Source of the DNA: Rhizosphaericola mali
Lineage (GTDB): Bacteria > Bacteroidota > Bacteroidia > Chitinophagales > Chitinophagaceae
Direction: 5' to 3'
Assembly: GCF_004337365.2 (NCBI RefSeq)
Contig: NZ_CP044016.1
Coordinates: forward strand, 1,922,001 to 1,986,000
DNA: 64,000 nucleotides
A program made the position numbers and the translations under genes. A model generated the notes under the pieces. That model was not told the DNA's origin. It worked only from the letters and a program-made list of their open reading frames with translations, and ran no database searches. This document shows positions 32,001 through 39,827 of the stretch, piece after piece (the stretch's first letter is position 1; every line of letters starts with the position of its first letter).

Positions 32001-32366
32001 GTATCTGAAGCTTCTGCAAAAGCAAGAGATAATGGAGGTGTAAAGATCAATGGTTCCTTGTATGATGCTCAATCCTACTATCAACAAGTGGGTGGTAGTG
32101 ATGCCTTATTAGCTTACTATACTTATGATGCAACAAATGTACGGTTACAAGAACTTTCATTTAGTTATAAAATTCCGGATCAATTATTTAAAGATAAAAT
32201 ACATGCAACTGTATCATTTATTGCCAATAATTTATGGATGATTTATAACAAAGCTCCATATGATCCACAATTAACACCATCTACAGGTACTTATTATCAA
32301 GGCTATGATTATTTCATGATGCCTAGCTTAAGAAGTATGGGATTTAGTGTAAAAGTTCAATTTTAA
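29025..32366 (+). CDS. SusC/RagA-family receptor with N-terminal STN signalling domain
   Basis: A 1113-residue TonB-dependent outer-membrane transporter. It has a signal peptide (1-27, ending HATAQ), an STN domain (about 30-105, LENLFKKIEKQSGYSFFYDD), a carboxypeptidase-regulatory domain (about 125-205, VTGSVVDSTTNTPLVGASVKI), a plug with VIDGIPLVN and ALYGSQAAQGAILITTKK, and a barrel to the C-terminus. The STN domain is what contacts FecR, so this receptor is both transporter and sensor. It is followed after 10 bp by its SusD partner. Context suggests import of a glycan released by the GH18 enzyme of the same operon. Confidence 0.96.
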   Translation: MKIKPLKLYLLIFALSAQMTLSHATAQNITINEKNITLENLFKKIEKQSGYSFFYDDAIKNYKVTINVKNDPLNSALKKCLASLSFQFKIENHNVFISRIEQKAIETNTTSNNKVAIYSSNLIKDDKNIEVTGSVVDSTTNTPLVGASVKIKGSTKGVATNESGQFSLNVPENTTLIISYIGYENQEVIVKNGEPINIFLNHLAIDNNDAVVVTALGIKRSEKSLSYDVQKLSNDDLTKVPNANFVNNLSGRVAGIQVNPSSSGIGGASRVVLRGTKSISQTSNGAFYVIDGIPLVNATAGTTSGTFSGMSGTESIADFNPDDFESITVLSGPAAAALYGSQAAQGAILITTKKSAKEGIKVSYSNATSFMSPFIMPKFQNTYGNVAGSFESWGSKLETPSNYNPKDFFQNSLQEMNSVSAAIGSGKSQTLISGAAVNAKGIVPNNKYDRYNFSFRNTTSFLDDKITTDVSGTYVRQTDLNMLAQGQYFNPLLATYLFPRGENFDNVKYFERYDESRGFPVQYWPYGNQGLSIQNPYWTTERMLFPNTRNRYMFSGGITYKPTTWFNVTARGRIDNTNQESEQKFYASTDRVYYTSNSSKGYYSYYSGKLTNAYTDVIATINKRWDDFSLNVNAGTSYQRVTNSNKGYSGPLVTVPNLFALQNVDPTLGKPIESPYDSWGNSAVFGVAEAGYLNRLFLTVSGRNDWNSRLTNSAKSNYFYPSVGLSGVISDMVNLPKVISYLKVRGSYAEVATPLTQLGITPGTITYPISGGAVSTTGVLAFGSYKPETTKSYEAGLNLKLFKNKLGLDVTLYKSNSYNQLIQTQVSGSSGAYTNYFQAGNVSNKGIEAVLSYNLRHTDFTYNTSVAFTLNRNKVVELAPNAKNPDGTSAPITDYVVPNTNNNGRIIQGNPIGDIYVTQLLKTDSKGNIFIGSDGKFQRENKLVDLGSTIPKYTLGWRNDFGYKNFSLGVVMFARVGGIVTSNTQAMLDSYGVSEASAKARDNGGVKINGSLYDAQSYYQQVGGSDALLAYYTYDATNVRLQELSFSYKIPDQLFKDKIHATVSFIANNLWMIYNKAPYDPQLTPSTGTYYQGYDYFMMPSLRSMGFSVKVQF

Positions 32367-32376
32367 ATGATAAACA

Positions 32377-33987
32377 ATGAAGAAAAATCATCTATATAAA
32401 AATTCATTTACCAAGTATATACTGCCAAGTATCATCACTATAGGTATATTTCAATCTTGTACAAAGGACTTTGAGAAATTAAATACAAATCCTTATCAGC
32501 CAACAGATGAAATGTTGAACTATGACAACGTTAAAATTGGTGGATTTTTTACTCAACTAGAGAAAAATGTAAAGCCAATAGGAACGGCTGCAGAGTCCAC
32601 AGGACCTGCTAACAACTATCAAATCGCATTCAATTTAAGCAGTGATAACTGGTCTGGCTATATGGCTCCCGGAGAAAATAAATTTAATAATGGTAGTAAC
32701 TTTACTACATATTATTTTATTACGAATTGGAATGATGGGACTTTTAATACACTTTTCACCTCTGTATTTAATCCTTATATCCAATTAAAATCAAACATAG
32801 ACTCATCTAAATCTCCAGAACTATTAGCATTAGCTGATATTGTAAAAATTTCGGGGATACATCAAGCAACAGATATGTACGGACCCATTCCTTATGCAGG
32901 AGTAGGATCTGGAGCATTGACTAATCCGTATCAAAGCCAACAGACAGTTTACAATACCTTCTTTACAGAACTTACTAATGCTATCAATGTATTAACACAA
33001 TATTCTGCTGCTAATAGCACTATTTTGCCAGACTATGACGCCGTTTATAATGGAAATGTAACTAAATGGATTCAATATGCCAATTCGTTAATGTTAAGAT
33101 TAGCTATGCGTATCGTTTATGCCGACCCTACAACGGCTCAAAAATATGCGGAGCAGGCAGTAAATAATTCGTTTGGAGTCATTACGGATACTAAAAATGG
33201 TGCCCAATTAAGCGCCGGAGCTGGTCTTACTTTTGTAAATCCAATTACAATATTGTGGCAAGATTATAAGGATACTCGATTTGGAGCAAGCCTTCTATCC
33301 TACCTAACTGGTTATAATGATCCTAGATTACCCGCATATTGTTCACAAGCAACCGTAAATGGAATAACTAACTATTATGGTGTACGCACTGGTACAGCGG
33401 ATATAAATTACACTTCATTATCCGCTCCCAATATCCCCAATACACAACCTATGTATTGGATGAAAGCATCCGAAGTTTCTTTTTTAAGAGCAGAAGGTGC
33501 CGCAAGAAATTGGAATATGGGTGGTACTGCAGCTAGTTTCTATACACAAGGTATTACCAATTCTTTCACAGAAAATGGAGTTTCGAGCACTTCCTATATT
33601 AGTGATAATACCTCTAAACCAGCAGGATATACGAATCCAATAACATCCTCTGAAAATACTGCAGCCGTGGGTACGGCTACTATTGCATGGGACGAATCTG
33701 CAAGTTTCGAAATTAAATTGGAAAAAATAATCACTCAAAAGTGGATCGCTATTTTTCCTAATGGACAGGAAGCTTGGTCTGAATATAGACGTACAGGTTA
33801 TCCAAAACTATTCCCAATATTAGTAAATACAAGCGGTGGTGCAGTTTCCACTTCTCAAGGCGTACAAAGAATGCCATATCCTCCATCAGAATATTCGACT
33901 AACGGTACAAATGTAAATGCAGCCGTTGCTAACCTACTCAGTGGACCTGATAACGGAGGTACCAAAGTTTGGTGGAATAAAAAATAA
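32377..33987 (+). CDS. SusD/RagB-family outer-membrane lipoprotein, SusD-like_2 type
   Basis: A 536-residue surface lipoprotein capping the SusC barrel and binding glycan. The lipobox is IFQSC at about residue 29. The mature start, TKDFEKLNTNPYQPTDEM, is typical of the SusD-like_2 group. A helical TPR-type core includes DMYGPIPYAGVGSG and a central WIQYANSLMLRLAMRIVY. The C-terminal segment EIKLEKIITQKWIAIFPNGQEAWSEYRRTGYPKL (positions about 445-478) is diagnostic. It is separated by 10 bp from susC and by 21 bp from the next start codon, so the genes are one operon. Confidence 0.95.
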   Translation: MKKNHLYKNSFTKYILPSIITIGIFQSCTKDFEKLNTNPYQPTDEMLNYDNVKIGGFFTQLEKNVKPIGTAAESTGPANNYQIAFNLSSDNWSGYMAPGENKFNNGSNFTTYYFITNWNDGTFNTLFTSVFNPYIQLKSNIDSSKSPELLALADIVKISGIHQATDMYGPIPYAGVGSGALTNPYQSQQTVYNTFFTELTNAINVLTQYSAANSTILPDYDAVYNGNVTKWIQYANSLMLRLAMRIVYADPTTAQKYAEQAVNNSFGVITDTKNGAQLSAGAGLTFVNPITILWQDYKDTRFGASLLSYLTGYNDPRLPAYCSQATVNGITNYYGVRTGTADINYTSLSAPNIPNTQPMYWMKASEVSFLRAEGAARNWNMGGTAASFYTQGITNSFTENGVSSTSYISDNTSKPAGYTNPITSSENTAAVGTATIAWDESASFEIKLEKIITQKWIAIFPNGQEAWSEYRRTGYPKLFPILVNTSGGAVSTSQGVQRMPYPPSEYSTNGTNVNAAVANLLSGPDNGGTKVWWNKK

Positions 33988-34008
33988 TTGACTCAAAAAA
34001 TAATTAAT

Positions 34009-35064
34009 ATGAAATATTTAGGTATAATCTTATCCGCAATTGGTTTAATGATTATCATTAATTCATGTAGTAAGAGTTGGACGGACTACAGCGCTTTGCA
34101 AGTACAAAACTTAAACCAAGATAGTAATACAGCTTTAAATAATAAAACTTATCAGACTTATTTAGCGAATCTAAGAAGTTATAAATCCTCCAAGCACTCT
34201 ATCGTTATGGGATGGATCGAGTGGGGAGATAAGACATCTACCGCTAATTCTACTTTAAATGACTTGCCTGATAGTTTAGATTTTATAAGCATACTTAATC
34301 CTTCAAATACACTTTCAGATGAGAAAAAGCAAGATTTATCCAGTGTACAAAAAAACAAAGGAACTAAAGTTCTATATAATCTAAACTTACAAAATTGGGA
34401 TGATTCTTTATATAGTACGTTTAATAAAATTGGTTATTTGCTTAATGTTGATAGTGCATTCCAATCACAATTGGACTCTGTAATATTAGCTATTAATTCA
34501 TTAGGCTATGATGGAGTAGATGTAAATGTTGAAGGCATGAATTGTTCATCTTGTGGATCATTTTTCTACACTTATCAAACTGGATATTACAATAGAATTT
34601 TGGATACATTAGGCAAATTATACGGACCACATTCTAATACTGAAAAATTCTTGTTAGTAGAAGGAGCAACAACCGCCTCATTACTTTCAGGTACGGAAAG
34701 CTATTTCAATTATTACATTGCGAATACCAACGATTATTCATGGTATTACCAAGTAGATAATGCCTATGCAACAATTGCCCAAATTCCAGGATTCACAAAT
34801 GACAAATTAATTATCACTACAGATTTTAATGACAAGAGTGTATCAGCCGATATTTCAGATAAACTTTGGCAATATGGAGGCATACCGTTTTATACCAATG
34901 GAAGCGGTACACCAATACCTTCATCGACAGCATTATTAAATTGGAATCCAACGAGTGGTCTAAAAGGCGGTATGGGAATTTTCTACATTAACTATGATTA
35001 TTTTAATAATGATTTTACTATCACAAAAAATATCATAAAAACCCTAAACCCTTCGGGAGAATAA
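34009..35064 (+). CDS. GH18-fold lipoprotein with altered active site, probable glycan-binding protein
   Basis: A 351-residue lipoprotein (lipobox INSC, residues 17-20) with a GH18 chitinase/endoglycosidase-like barrel. The GH18 signature DGxDxDxE appears as DGVDVNVE at residues 168-175. The middle Asp is Asn173, while Glu175 is kept. The Asp normally positions the substrate acetamido group, so activity may be lost or reduced. The gene is in the position where the Bacteroides high-mannose N-glycan locus encodes a surface glycan-binding protein. Start ATG 34009 gives a proper lipoprotein signal; a TTG seven codons upstream is possible but less likely. Confidence 0.82.
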   Translation: MKYLGIILSAIGLMIIINSCSKSWTDYSALQVQNLNQDSNTALNNKTYQTYLANLRSYKSSKHSIVMGWIEWGDKTSTANSTLNDLPDSLDFISILNPSNTLSDEKKQDLSSVQKNKGTKVLYNLNLQNWDDSLYSTFNKIGYLLNVDSAFQSQLDSVILAINSLGYDGVDVNVEGMNCSSCGSFFYTYQTGYYNRILDTLGKLYGPHSNTEKFLLVEGATTASLLSGTESYFNYYIANTNDYSWYYQVDNAYATIAQIPGFTNDKLIITTDFNDKSVSADISDKLWQYGGIPFYTNGSGTPIPSSTALLNWNPTSGLKGGMGIFYINYDYFNNDFTITKNIIKTLNPSGE

Positions 35065-35080
35065 ATATCAATTCTAAATT

Positions 35081-36220
35081 ATGTATATGAAAAAAATAAT
35101 TCCTTTAATATTACTTTTTATCATTGGGATATCTTGTAATAAAATAGATTCTATTAAAAATGGGCCAAATGGAATTTATTTAAATGAAGCAACGTCCAGT
35201 AATACTACCGCAGTAGATATTACAGGATCAGGAGATACTGCATTACTAACACTCACACCTAAAATCGTATATCCAGTTAATGAAAATACACAAGTAGATA
35301 TATCCGTAGATCAATCATTGATAGAAAGTTACAATACGATGAATGGTACAAATTTTATAATTTTACCTACTGAGAACTACACTATCTACTCTACTACTTC
35401 CGTTATAAATGCAGGGTTAGCATCAGGAAGTACTATTTCGATTAGATTTAATGCGGTAGATACCTTATCTAGAGCTAATAAATATATTTTACCTATTACT
35501 ATAAAAAGCAACTCTGGAGTAGGTGTAATTAATGGATCTAAGACGATATACTATACAATTGATAATTCTGTATTAATTAAAACTGCCGCATCTTTAACTA
35601 ATAATTTCTTCACGCCTAATTTCACTGGTGATTCTGCAATTTTACTTGGTGGGCTTACCAGTTTTACTTACGAGGCATTAATAAGCGCAAATAATTTCCA
35701 AAGTACGTATCCCTTTATTAGTTCTATCATGGGCGTAGAAGGTTATGCATTATTAAGATTTGGTGATGCAAGCTTATCTCCCGGAATGCTACAATTTGCC
35801 GCGTCAAATAACATTAGTAATTCAACGTCTTTAAATACGAATCAGTGGTATCATATCGCAGCTGTAGTATCTAATAGGGTTGCAACTTTATACGTAGATG
35901 GAGTACAAGTAGCACAAGGTACTGCTTTTGCAGCAAGTACCTATTCATTTATTGGAAGACAATTTTTTATCGGAAAATCCTATGACACGCGTTATTTTGA
36001 TGGTTCTATAAGTGAGTGCAGACTATGGAAAGAAGCGAGAACCGCCGATCAATTAAAAACATATGAATATAGAATTGATCCCCTTACCCCTAATCTTTTA
36101 GCTTATTGGAAATTTAATGAAGGTACGGGTAATATAGCGAAGGATTATACAGGACACGGTTTTGACGCAACTGCTAATAGTTCTGTAAGTTGGGTATCTG
36201 TATCATTACCACAAAATTAA
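35081..36220 (+). CDS. Surface lipoprotein with DUF1735 and LamG domains
   Basis: A 379-residue lipoprotein (lipobox IGISC, Cys about 19). An N-terminal DUF1735/BT_3987-N-like beta-sandwich (about 35-165) is followed by a concanavalin A-like LamG domain (about 170-375), with NQWYHIAAVVSNRVATLYVDG and ISECRLWKEARTADQLK. It has no catalytic motif and probably binds glycan at the cell surface. A second ATG two codons downstream (35087) is an alternative start that fits the signal peptide equally well. In Bacteroides N-glycan loci, a protein of this make-up sits between SusD and the GH18 enzyme, as here. Confidence 0.85.
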   Translation: MYMKKIIPLILLFIIGISCNKIDSIKNGPNGIYLNEATSSNTTAVDITGSGDTALLTLTPKIVYPVNENTQVDISVDQSLIESYNTMNGTNFIILPTENYTIYSTTSVINAGLASGSTISIRFNAVDTLSRANKYILPITIKSNSGVGVINGSKTIYYTIDNSVLIKTAASLTNNFFTPNFTGDSAILLGGLTSFTYEALISANNFQSTYPFISSIMGVEGYALLRFGDASLSPGMLQFAASNNISNSTSLNTNQWYHIAAVVSNRVATLYVDGVQVAQGTAFAASTYSFIGRQFFIGKSYDTRYFDGSISECRLWKEARTADQLKTYEYRIDPLTPNLLAYWKFNEGTGNIAKDYTGHGFDATANSSVSWVSVSLPQN

Positions 36221-36232
36221 AATCAACCTATT

Positions 36233-37681
36233 ATGAAAAAAATAAACCTTAGGATATTTTCCTTTTTAATAATTGCACTATTTATTTTATTGTATTCATG
36301 CTCCAAACATGAATACAATAACGATATTAACTATGATGAAGCATATAGTTATGCCAACTCCACATTTGGTTATTTGCGCAATGGAAATAGCTCAATGAAT
36401 ACTATAAATTTAAATATTTATCAAGCGAGTAGCAATGCGAATAAACTTATTGATATTGATACAGTTTCATTGAACTTTCAGATCACTGGTACACTTACAG
36501 CAGATTTGATTGCCAATGTCTCTGGAGACAATAGTCTGATCACTGCTTACAATACTGCACATGGAACTAGCTATCTTCCTTTCCCAAATGCGGCATATTC
36601 ATTCGTTAATAGCGACAGTGTCGTTTCTATTTCAAAAGGTAACAAATCATCCGATAATATAAAAATATCTATCAATAATTTGAGTGGCTTCACGGCAGGT
36701 AATACATACATTTTACCTTTAACATTGAAAACTACCGTACCAACCGGTTTAACAATTGCTAGCAATTTTCAAACGAACTATATCATTGTCACATTTGCGG
36801 CAATGCCATCATATCCTCCAATAAAAAAGCCCACAAATATTAAAACGATTATGTATATGGAGGTGAACGATGTAAATCCACTCAATGCAGGATCCTACAA
36901 GATTTATCCACAAGGAGCAGATACTTCTAAAGTTGCGGGAGCTATGTTATTTGATTTTGTAAGTATTTTTGCTGCAAATGTTAATTATGATGCCACACTT
37001 AATAAACCAATAATTTACTTCAATCAACAAGTAAATGCAATCATAAGTAATAGAGATAAATATATTAAACCACTACAAGCGCAAGGCCAAAAAGTTCTTT
37101 TAACACTTTTACCTAACCACCAAGGAGCTGGTTTTACAAATTTTACTTCTTATTCTGCGATCAATGATTTTGCAACTCAAATCAAGGATGTTATCTATAA
37201 GTATAATTTTGATGGCGTCGATTTTGATGATGAGTATGCAGACTATGGCACGAATGGATTACCCTATGAAAATGATTCTTCTTTTGTATTATTAATTAAA
37301 AGAGTAAGGGAATTAATGCCCGACAAATTAATTACACTCTATAATATTGGCGCTATTGCCTATAATAATTCTTGGAAAGGAATTCAAGCCGGGGCTTACT
37401 TGGATTATGCATGGAATCCATATTATGGCGTATTTAGCATTCCAAACATTGCAGGATTAACAGACAAATTAAAATTGGGTCCAGCTGCAGTTCAAGTGGC
37501 AGGAACAGGTGCTTCAACAACTTCATTATCCACAAGAACTGTGACCGGAGGGTATGGAATGTTTGTATATTATAATTTACAAGCAACCAATTCTGCATCT
37601 TACTTCACCTATAGTAGCAAGATTTTATATTCCAATTACGTAACTTTATTAAGCGGCCCATTATATTCTAAAGACTATTAA
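36233..37681 (+). CDS. GH18 endo-beta-N-acetylglucosaminidase with DUF1735 domain
   Basis: A 482-residue lipoprotein (lipobox YSC near residue 23). An N-terminal DUF1735 domain (about 40-190, with INNLSGFTAGNTYILPLTL) precedes a GH18 barrel (about 200-480). The catalytic motif DGVDFDDE is complete at residues 327-334, with Glu334 as the acid. The best match in architecture is EndoBT-3987-type endoglycosidases, which cut the GlcNAc-GlcNAc core of N-glycans. It is the last gene of the operon and is followed by a terminator. The released oligosaccharide would be taken in by the SusCD pair. Chitinase activity is less likely but not excluded. Confidence 0.88.
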   Translation: MKKINLRIFSFLIIALFILLYSCSKHEYNNDINYDEAYSYANSTFGYLRNGNSSMNTINLNIYQASSNANKLIDIDTVSLNFQITGTLTADLIANVSGDNSLITAYNTAHGTSYLPFPNAAYSFVNSDSVVSISKGNKSSDNIKISINNLSGFTAGNTYILPLTLKTTVPTGLTIASNFQTNYIIVTFAAMPSYPPIKKPTNIKTIMYMEVNDVNPLNAGSYKIYPQGADTSKVAGAMLFDFVSIFAANVNYDATLNKPIIYFNQQVNAIISNRDKYIKPLQAQGQKVLLTLLPNHQGAGFTNFTSYSAINDFATQIKDVIYKYNFDGVDFDDEYADYGTNGLPYENDSSFVLLIKRVRELMPDKLITLYNIGAIAYNNSWKGIQAGAYLDYAWNPYYGVFSIPNIAGLTDKLKLGPAAVQVAGTGASTTSLSTRTVTGGYGMFVYYNLQATNSASYFTYSSKILYSNYVTLLSGPLYSKDY

Positions 37682-37696
37682 TATAAATGCGGAAAC

Positions 37697-37735
37697 AAAA
37701 AAGCCTTTGGAAATTAATATTCCAAAGGCTTTTTT
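37697..37735. terminator. Bidirectional terminator at the end of the glycan locus
   Basis: 16-bp arms AAAAAAGCCTTTGGAA and TTCCAAAGGCTTTTTT pair perfectly around a 7-nt loop. A- and T-tracts on both sides serve the two convergent genes. Confidence 0.9.
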
Positions 37736-37747
37736 ATTTCGATGATT

Positions 37748-38812
37748 TTAATCGTTTATTTGACTATGGATATTATTAATCTCATCCAAACGAGGGCGTA
37801 AACGCGCTAAGGATTTATTAAAAATATTTTGCCCCTTATTAACGCCTTTACGTATTTGAATGCGACGTTCCATCGGCATTTGCAAAGTCTCTTTACACTC
37901 AATACTACAACAGCCATCATACTTCTCGGCACATTCTGGGCATTGAATAAACAATAAATGACAGCCATCATTTTTGCAATTGGTATGTGTATCGCAAGTT
38001 TTACCACATTGGTGACAACGGGAAATCACATCATCCGTTATGCGCTCTCCTAATCTATTATCAAATACAAAATTTTTCCCAATGAACTCACTTTCTGTGT
38101 TTTCTTCACGTATTTGTTTTGCATAATTGATAATACCACCTTCTAAATGAAAAACATTTTTAAATCCATGATGTAACATATAAGCGCTCGCCTTCTCACA
38201 ACGAATGCCTCCTGTGCAATACATCACAATATTTTTTTCTTCCTTGCCTTTCAACATATCTACCGCCATTGGCAATTGATCTCTAAATGTATCTGACGGT
38301 ACTTCTAACGCATTTTTAAAATGTCCAACTTCATATTCATAATGATTACGCATATCCACAACGATGGTATTGTCTTCATGCACCATTCTATTCATGTCAT
38401 CGGCCTTGAGATATTGACCTTTATTTTCCATGGAAAAAGAAGGATCTTCAATACCGTCCGCAACAATTTTATCTCTTACTTTGATTTTCAAAACCCAAAA
38501 AGATTTTCCATCATCATCTATTGCAATATTTAATCTTAGATCATTCAATTGTGGGATGGAATACAAAAAGCATTTGAACTTTTCAAAATTGGATTCAGGT
38601 ACACTTATTTGTGCATTGATACCCTCTTTTGCAACGTAAATACGGCCAAAAACCTTTAAAGATTCTAAGGATTTGTATAAAAAGTCTCTAAATTCTTGTG
38701 GATTTTCAATCACAAAATACTGGTAAAAACTAATCGTCTCTCTCCTTTCTGTTTCGGACATAAGACGTTCTTTCAACTCCTGCTGAGAAGTTCTGTTGTG
38801 TAGTACAGACAT
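37748..38812 (-). CDS. trhO: tRNA uridine(34) hydroxylase, rhodanese-like
   Basis: A 354-residue UPF0176/YceA-family enzyme which, by homology, makes 5-hydroxyuridine at the tRNA wobble position. An N-terminal acylphosphatase-like domain (about 25-120) has [20 protein letters not shown]. The rhodanese domain (about 140-245) has the active site [17 protein letters not shown], with the first Cys as nucleophile. A cysteine-rich C-terminal domain has [14 protein letters not shown] and [13 protein letters not shown]. It is the longer form of the family. It converges with the glycan operon across a shared terminator. Confidence 0.95.
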   Translation of the reverse strand: MSVLHNRTSQQELKERLMSETERRETISFYQYFVIENPQEFRDFLYKSLESLKVFGRIYVAKEGINAQISVPESNFEKFKCFLYSIPQLNDLRLNIAIDDDGKSFWVLKIKVRDKIVADGIEDPSFSMENKGQYLKADDMNRMVHEDNTIVVDMRNHYEYEVGHFKNALEVPSDTFRDQLPMAVDMLKGKEEKNIVMYCTGGIRCEKASAYMLHHGFKNVFHLEGGIINYAKQIREENTESEFIGKNFVFDNRLGERITDDVISRCHQCGKTCDTHTNCKNDGCHLLFIQCPECAEKYDGCCSIECKETLQMPMERRIQIRKGVNKGQNIFNKSLARLRPRLDEINNIHSQIND

Positions 38813-38959
38813 ATTTTATAAAATTTCAGACATAACTGCTGTTATGTTCCATGATTAACTATGGACCTGCATATCGTACAGGCAAAATTGACAGGGCAAA
38901 GGTAAATCAATTTAATTGGAGCGAAAAAAGGATTTTTTTCAAAAAAATAAACAAAAAAT

Positions 38960-38990
38960 TTTGTCATTTAAAAATACCGTTCTATATTTG
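38960..38990 (+). promoter_or_regulatory. Bacteroidota-type promoter for tRNA-Lys
   Basis: TTTG at 38960-38963 and TATATTTG at 38983-38990, with 19 bp between, match the -33/-7 consensus TTTG and TAnnTTTG. It lies 50 bp before the tRNA. Confidence 0.75.
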
Positions 38991-39040
38991 CACTCCCAAC
39001 ACGAAAAGATAACACATTAATAATCAATTCGTTAAGGAAA

Positions 39041-39113
39041 GATTCCGTAGCTCAGTTGGTAGAGCAATACACTTTTAATGTATGGGCCCTGGGTTCAAGT
39101 CCCAGCGGGATCA
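39041..39113 (+). tRNA. tRNA-Lys (anticodon TTT)
   Basis: A 73-nt cloverleaf. Acceptor arms GATTCCG/CGGGATC include one G-T pair, the D-arm is GCTC/GAGC, the anticodon stem ATACA/TGTAT encloses CTTTTAA with anticodon TTT, and the T-arm is CTGGG/CCCAG with loop TTCAAGT. CCA is not encoded. It marks the left edge of the accessory region, so it may have served as an integration site. No repeat of its 3' end was found by eye further downstream. Confidence 0.97.
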
Positions 39114-39404
39114 CTTGTATACAAATTAAGCATTGATAATCAATAGATTGCAATGCTTATTTTTTTATACTTACACTTATACTTACATTTTTAGAATACT
39201 CTAATTTGTTGAAATAGATTAAAGTCTTTTTTATTTTCCAACATATTATTTCAAAACATGTAAATAAAAACTTAACTCTTAAATTGAGAATTTGCTTCTG
39301 GTCTAAAATTTAACATTAAATAGATTGAAAATACAAGCTGTGTTATTGATTGATTGATTGATAAATAACTTAACAGTTTATAAGTTTTATTTTGAGCCAA
39401 ATTA
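39114..39404. other. Intergenic region with a short tetranucleotide repeat
   Basis: About 290 bp of AT-rich sequence without a gene. It contains four tandem copies of TTGA/TGAT near 39346-39363. Nothing else was seen. Confidence 0.6.
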
Positions 39405-39767
39405 TTAAATGTGAAATTTATTTAATTCCAATGCAGTAAGATTATCATTTACAAAAGTTGACACTGTCAATCTGTGAACACCTAAAATTTGACCTATTGC
39501 TGAATATGAAACATTCTTTTTGAACGATTCTTTGATATGCTTTTCCTGCCCAGTCAATTTAGTACGTAGTGATTTATGTCCCTTAGGACGGTCAAGAATT
39601 ACTCCCTCGGCTTATTTTCTTACCAAAGTTTCCTTGCTTCTTTGAGATATAAAATTTCGCTCTATCTCCGCTGAAAGCCCAAATGCGAAGGCTAATACCT
39701 TAGAACTGATATCACTTCCTATTCTATAATTATCTTTTATTTTCCAAACTTTTAATACTCTTAACAT
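39405..39767 (-). pseudogene. Remnant of a serine recombinase (DNA invertase/resolvase)
   Basis: The reading frame shows the C-terminal half of a Bacteroidota DNA invertase. FAFGLSAEIERNFISQRSKE is the long-helix segment following the catalytic domain. VILDRPKGHKS precedes a helix-turn-helix (KNVSYSAIGQILGVHRLTVS). An in-frame TAA at 39612-39614 interrupts it between these parts. The N-terminal catalytic domain with the active serine is missing. It is a decayed mobile-element or phase-variation recombinase next to the tRNA-Lys gene. Confidence 0.8.
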
Positions 39768-39827
39768 ACATTAATTTAGAATACCTATTTATTAACTACA
39801 CAATTATGATGTTACTGCATATTAAAA

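Noticed and set aside
39090..39113. tRNA-Lys 3' end as a duplicated att site
   Set aside because: I found no second copy of the T-arm/acceptor sequence by eye; the right end may lie beyond the window.
39346..39363. TGAT tetranucleotide repeat as a phase-variation switch
   Set aside because: Only about four copies, not inside a reading frame or between promoter elements of an intact gene.
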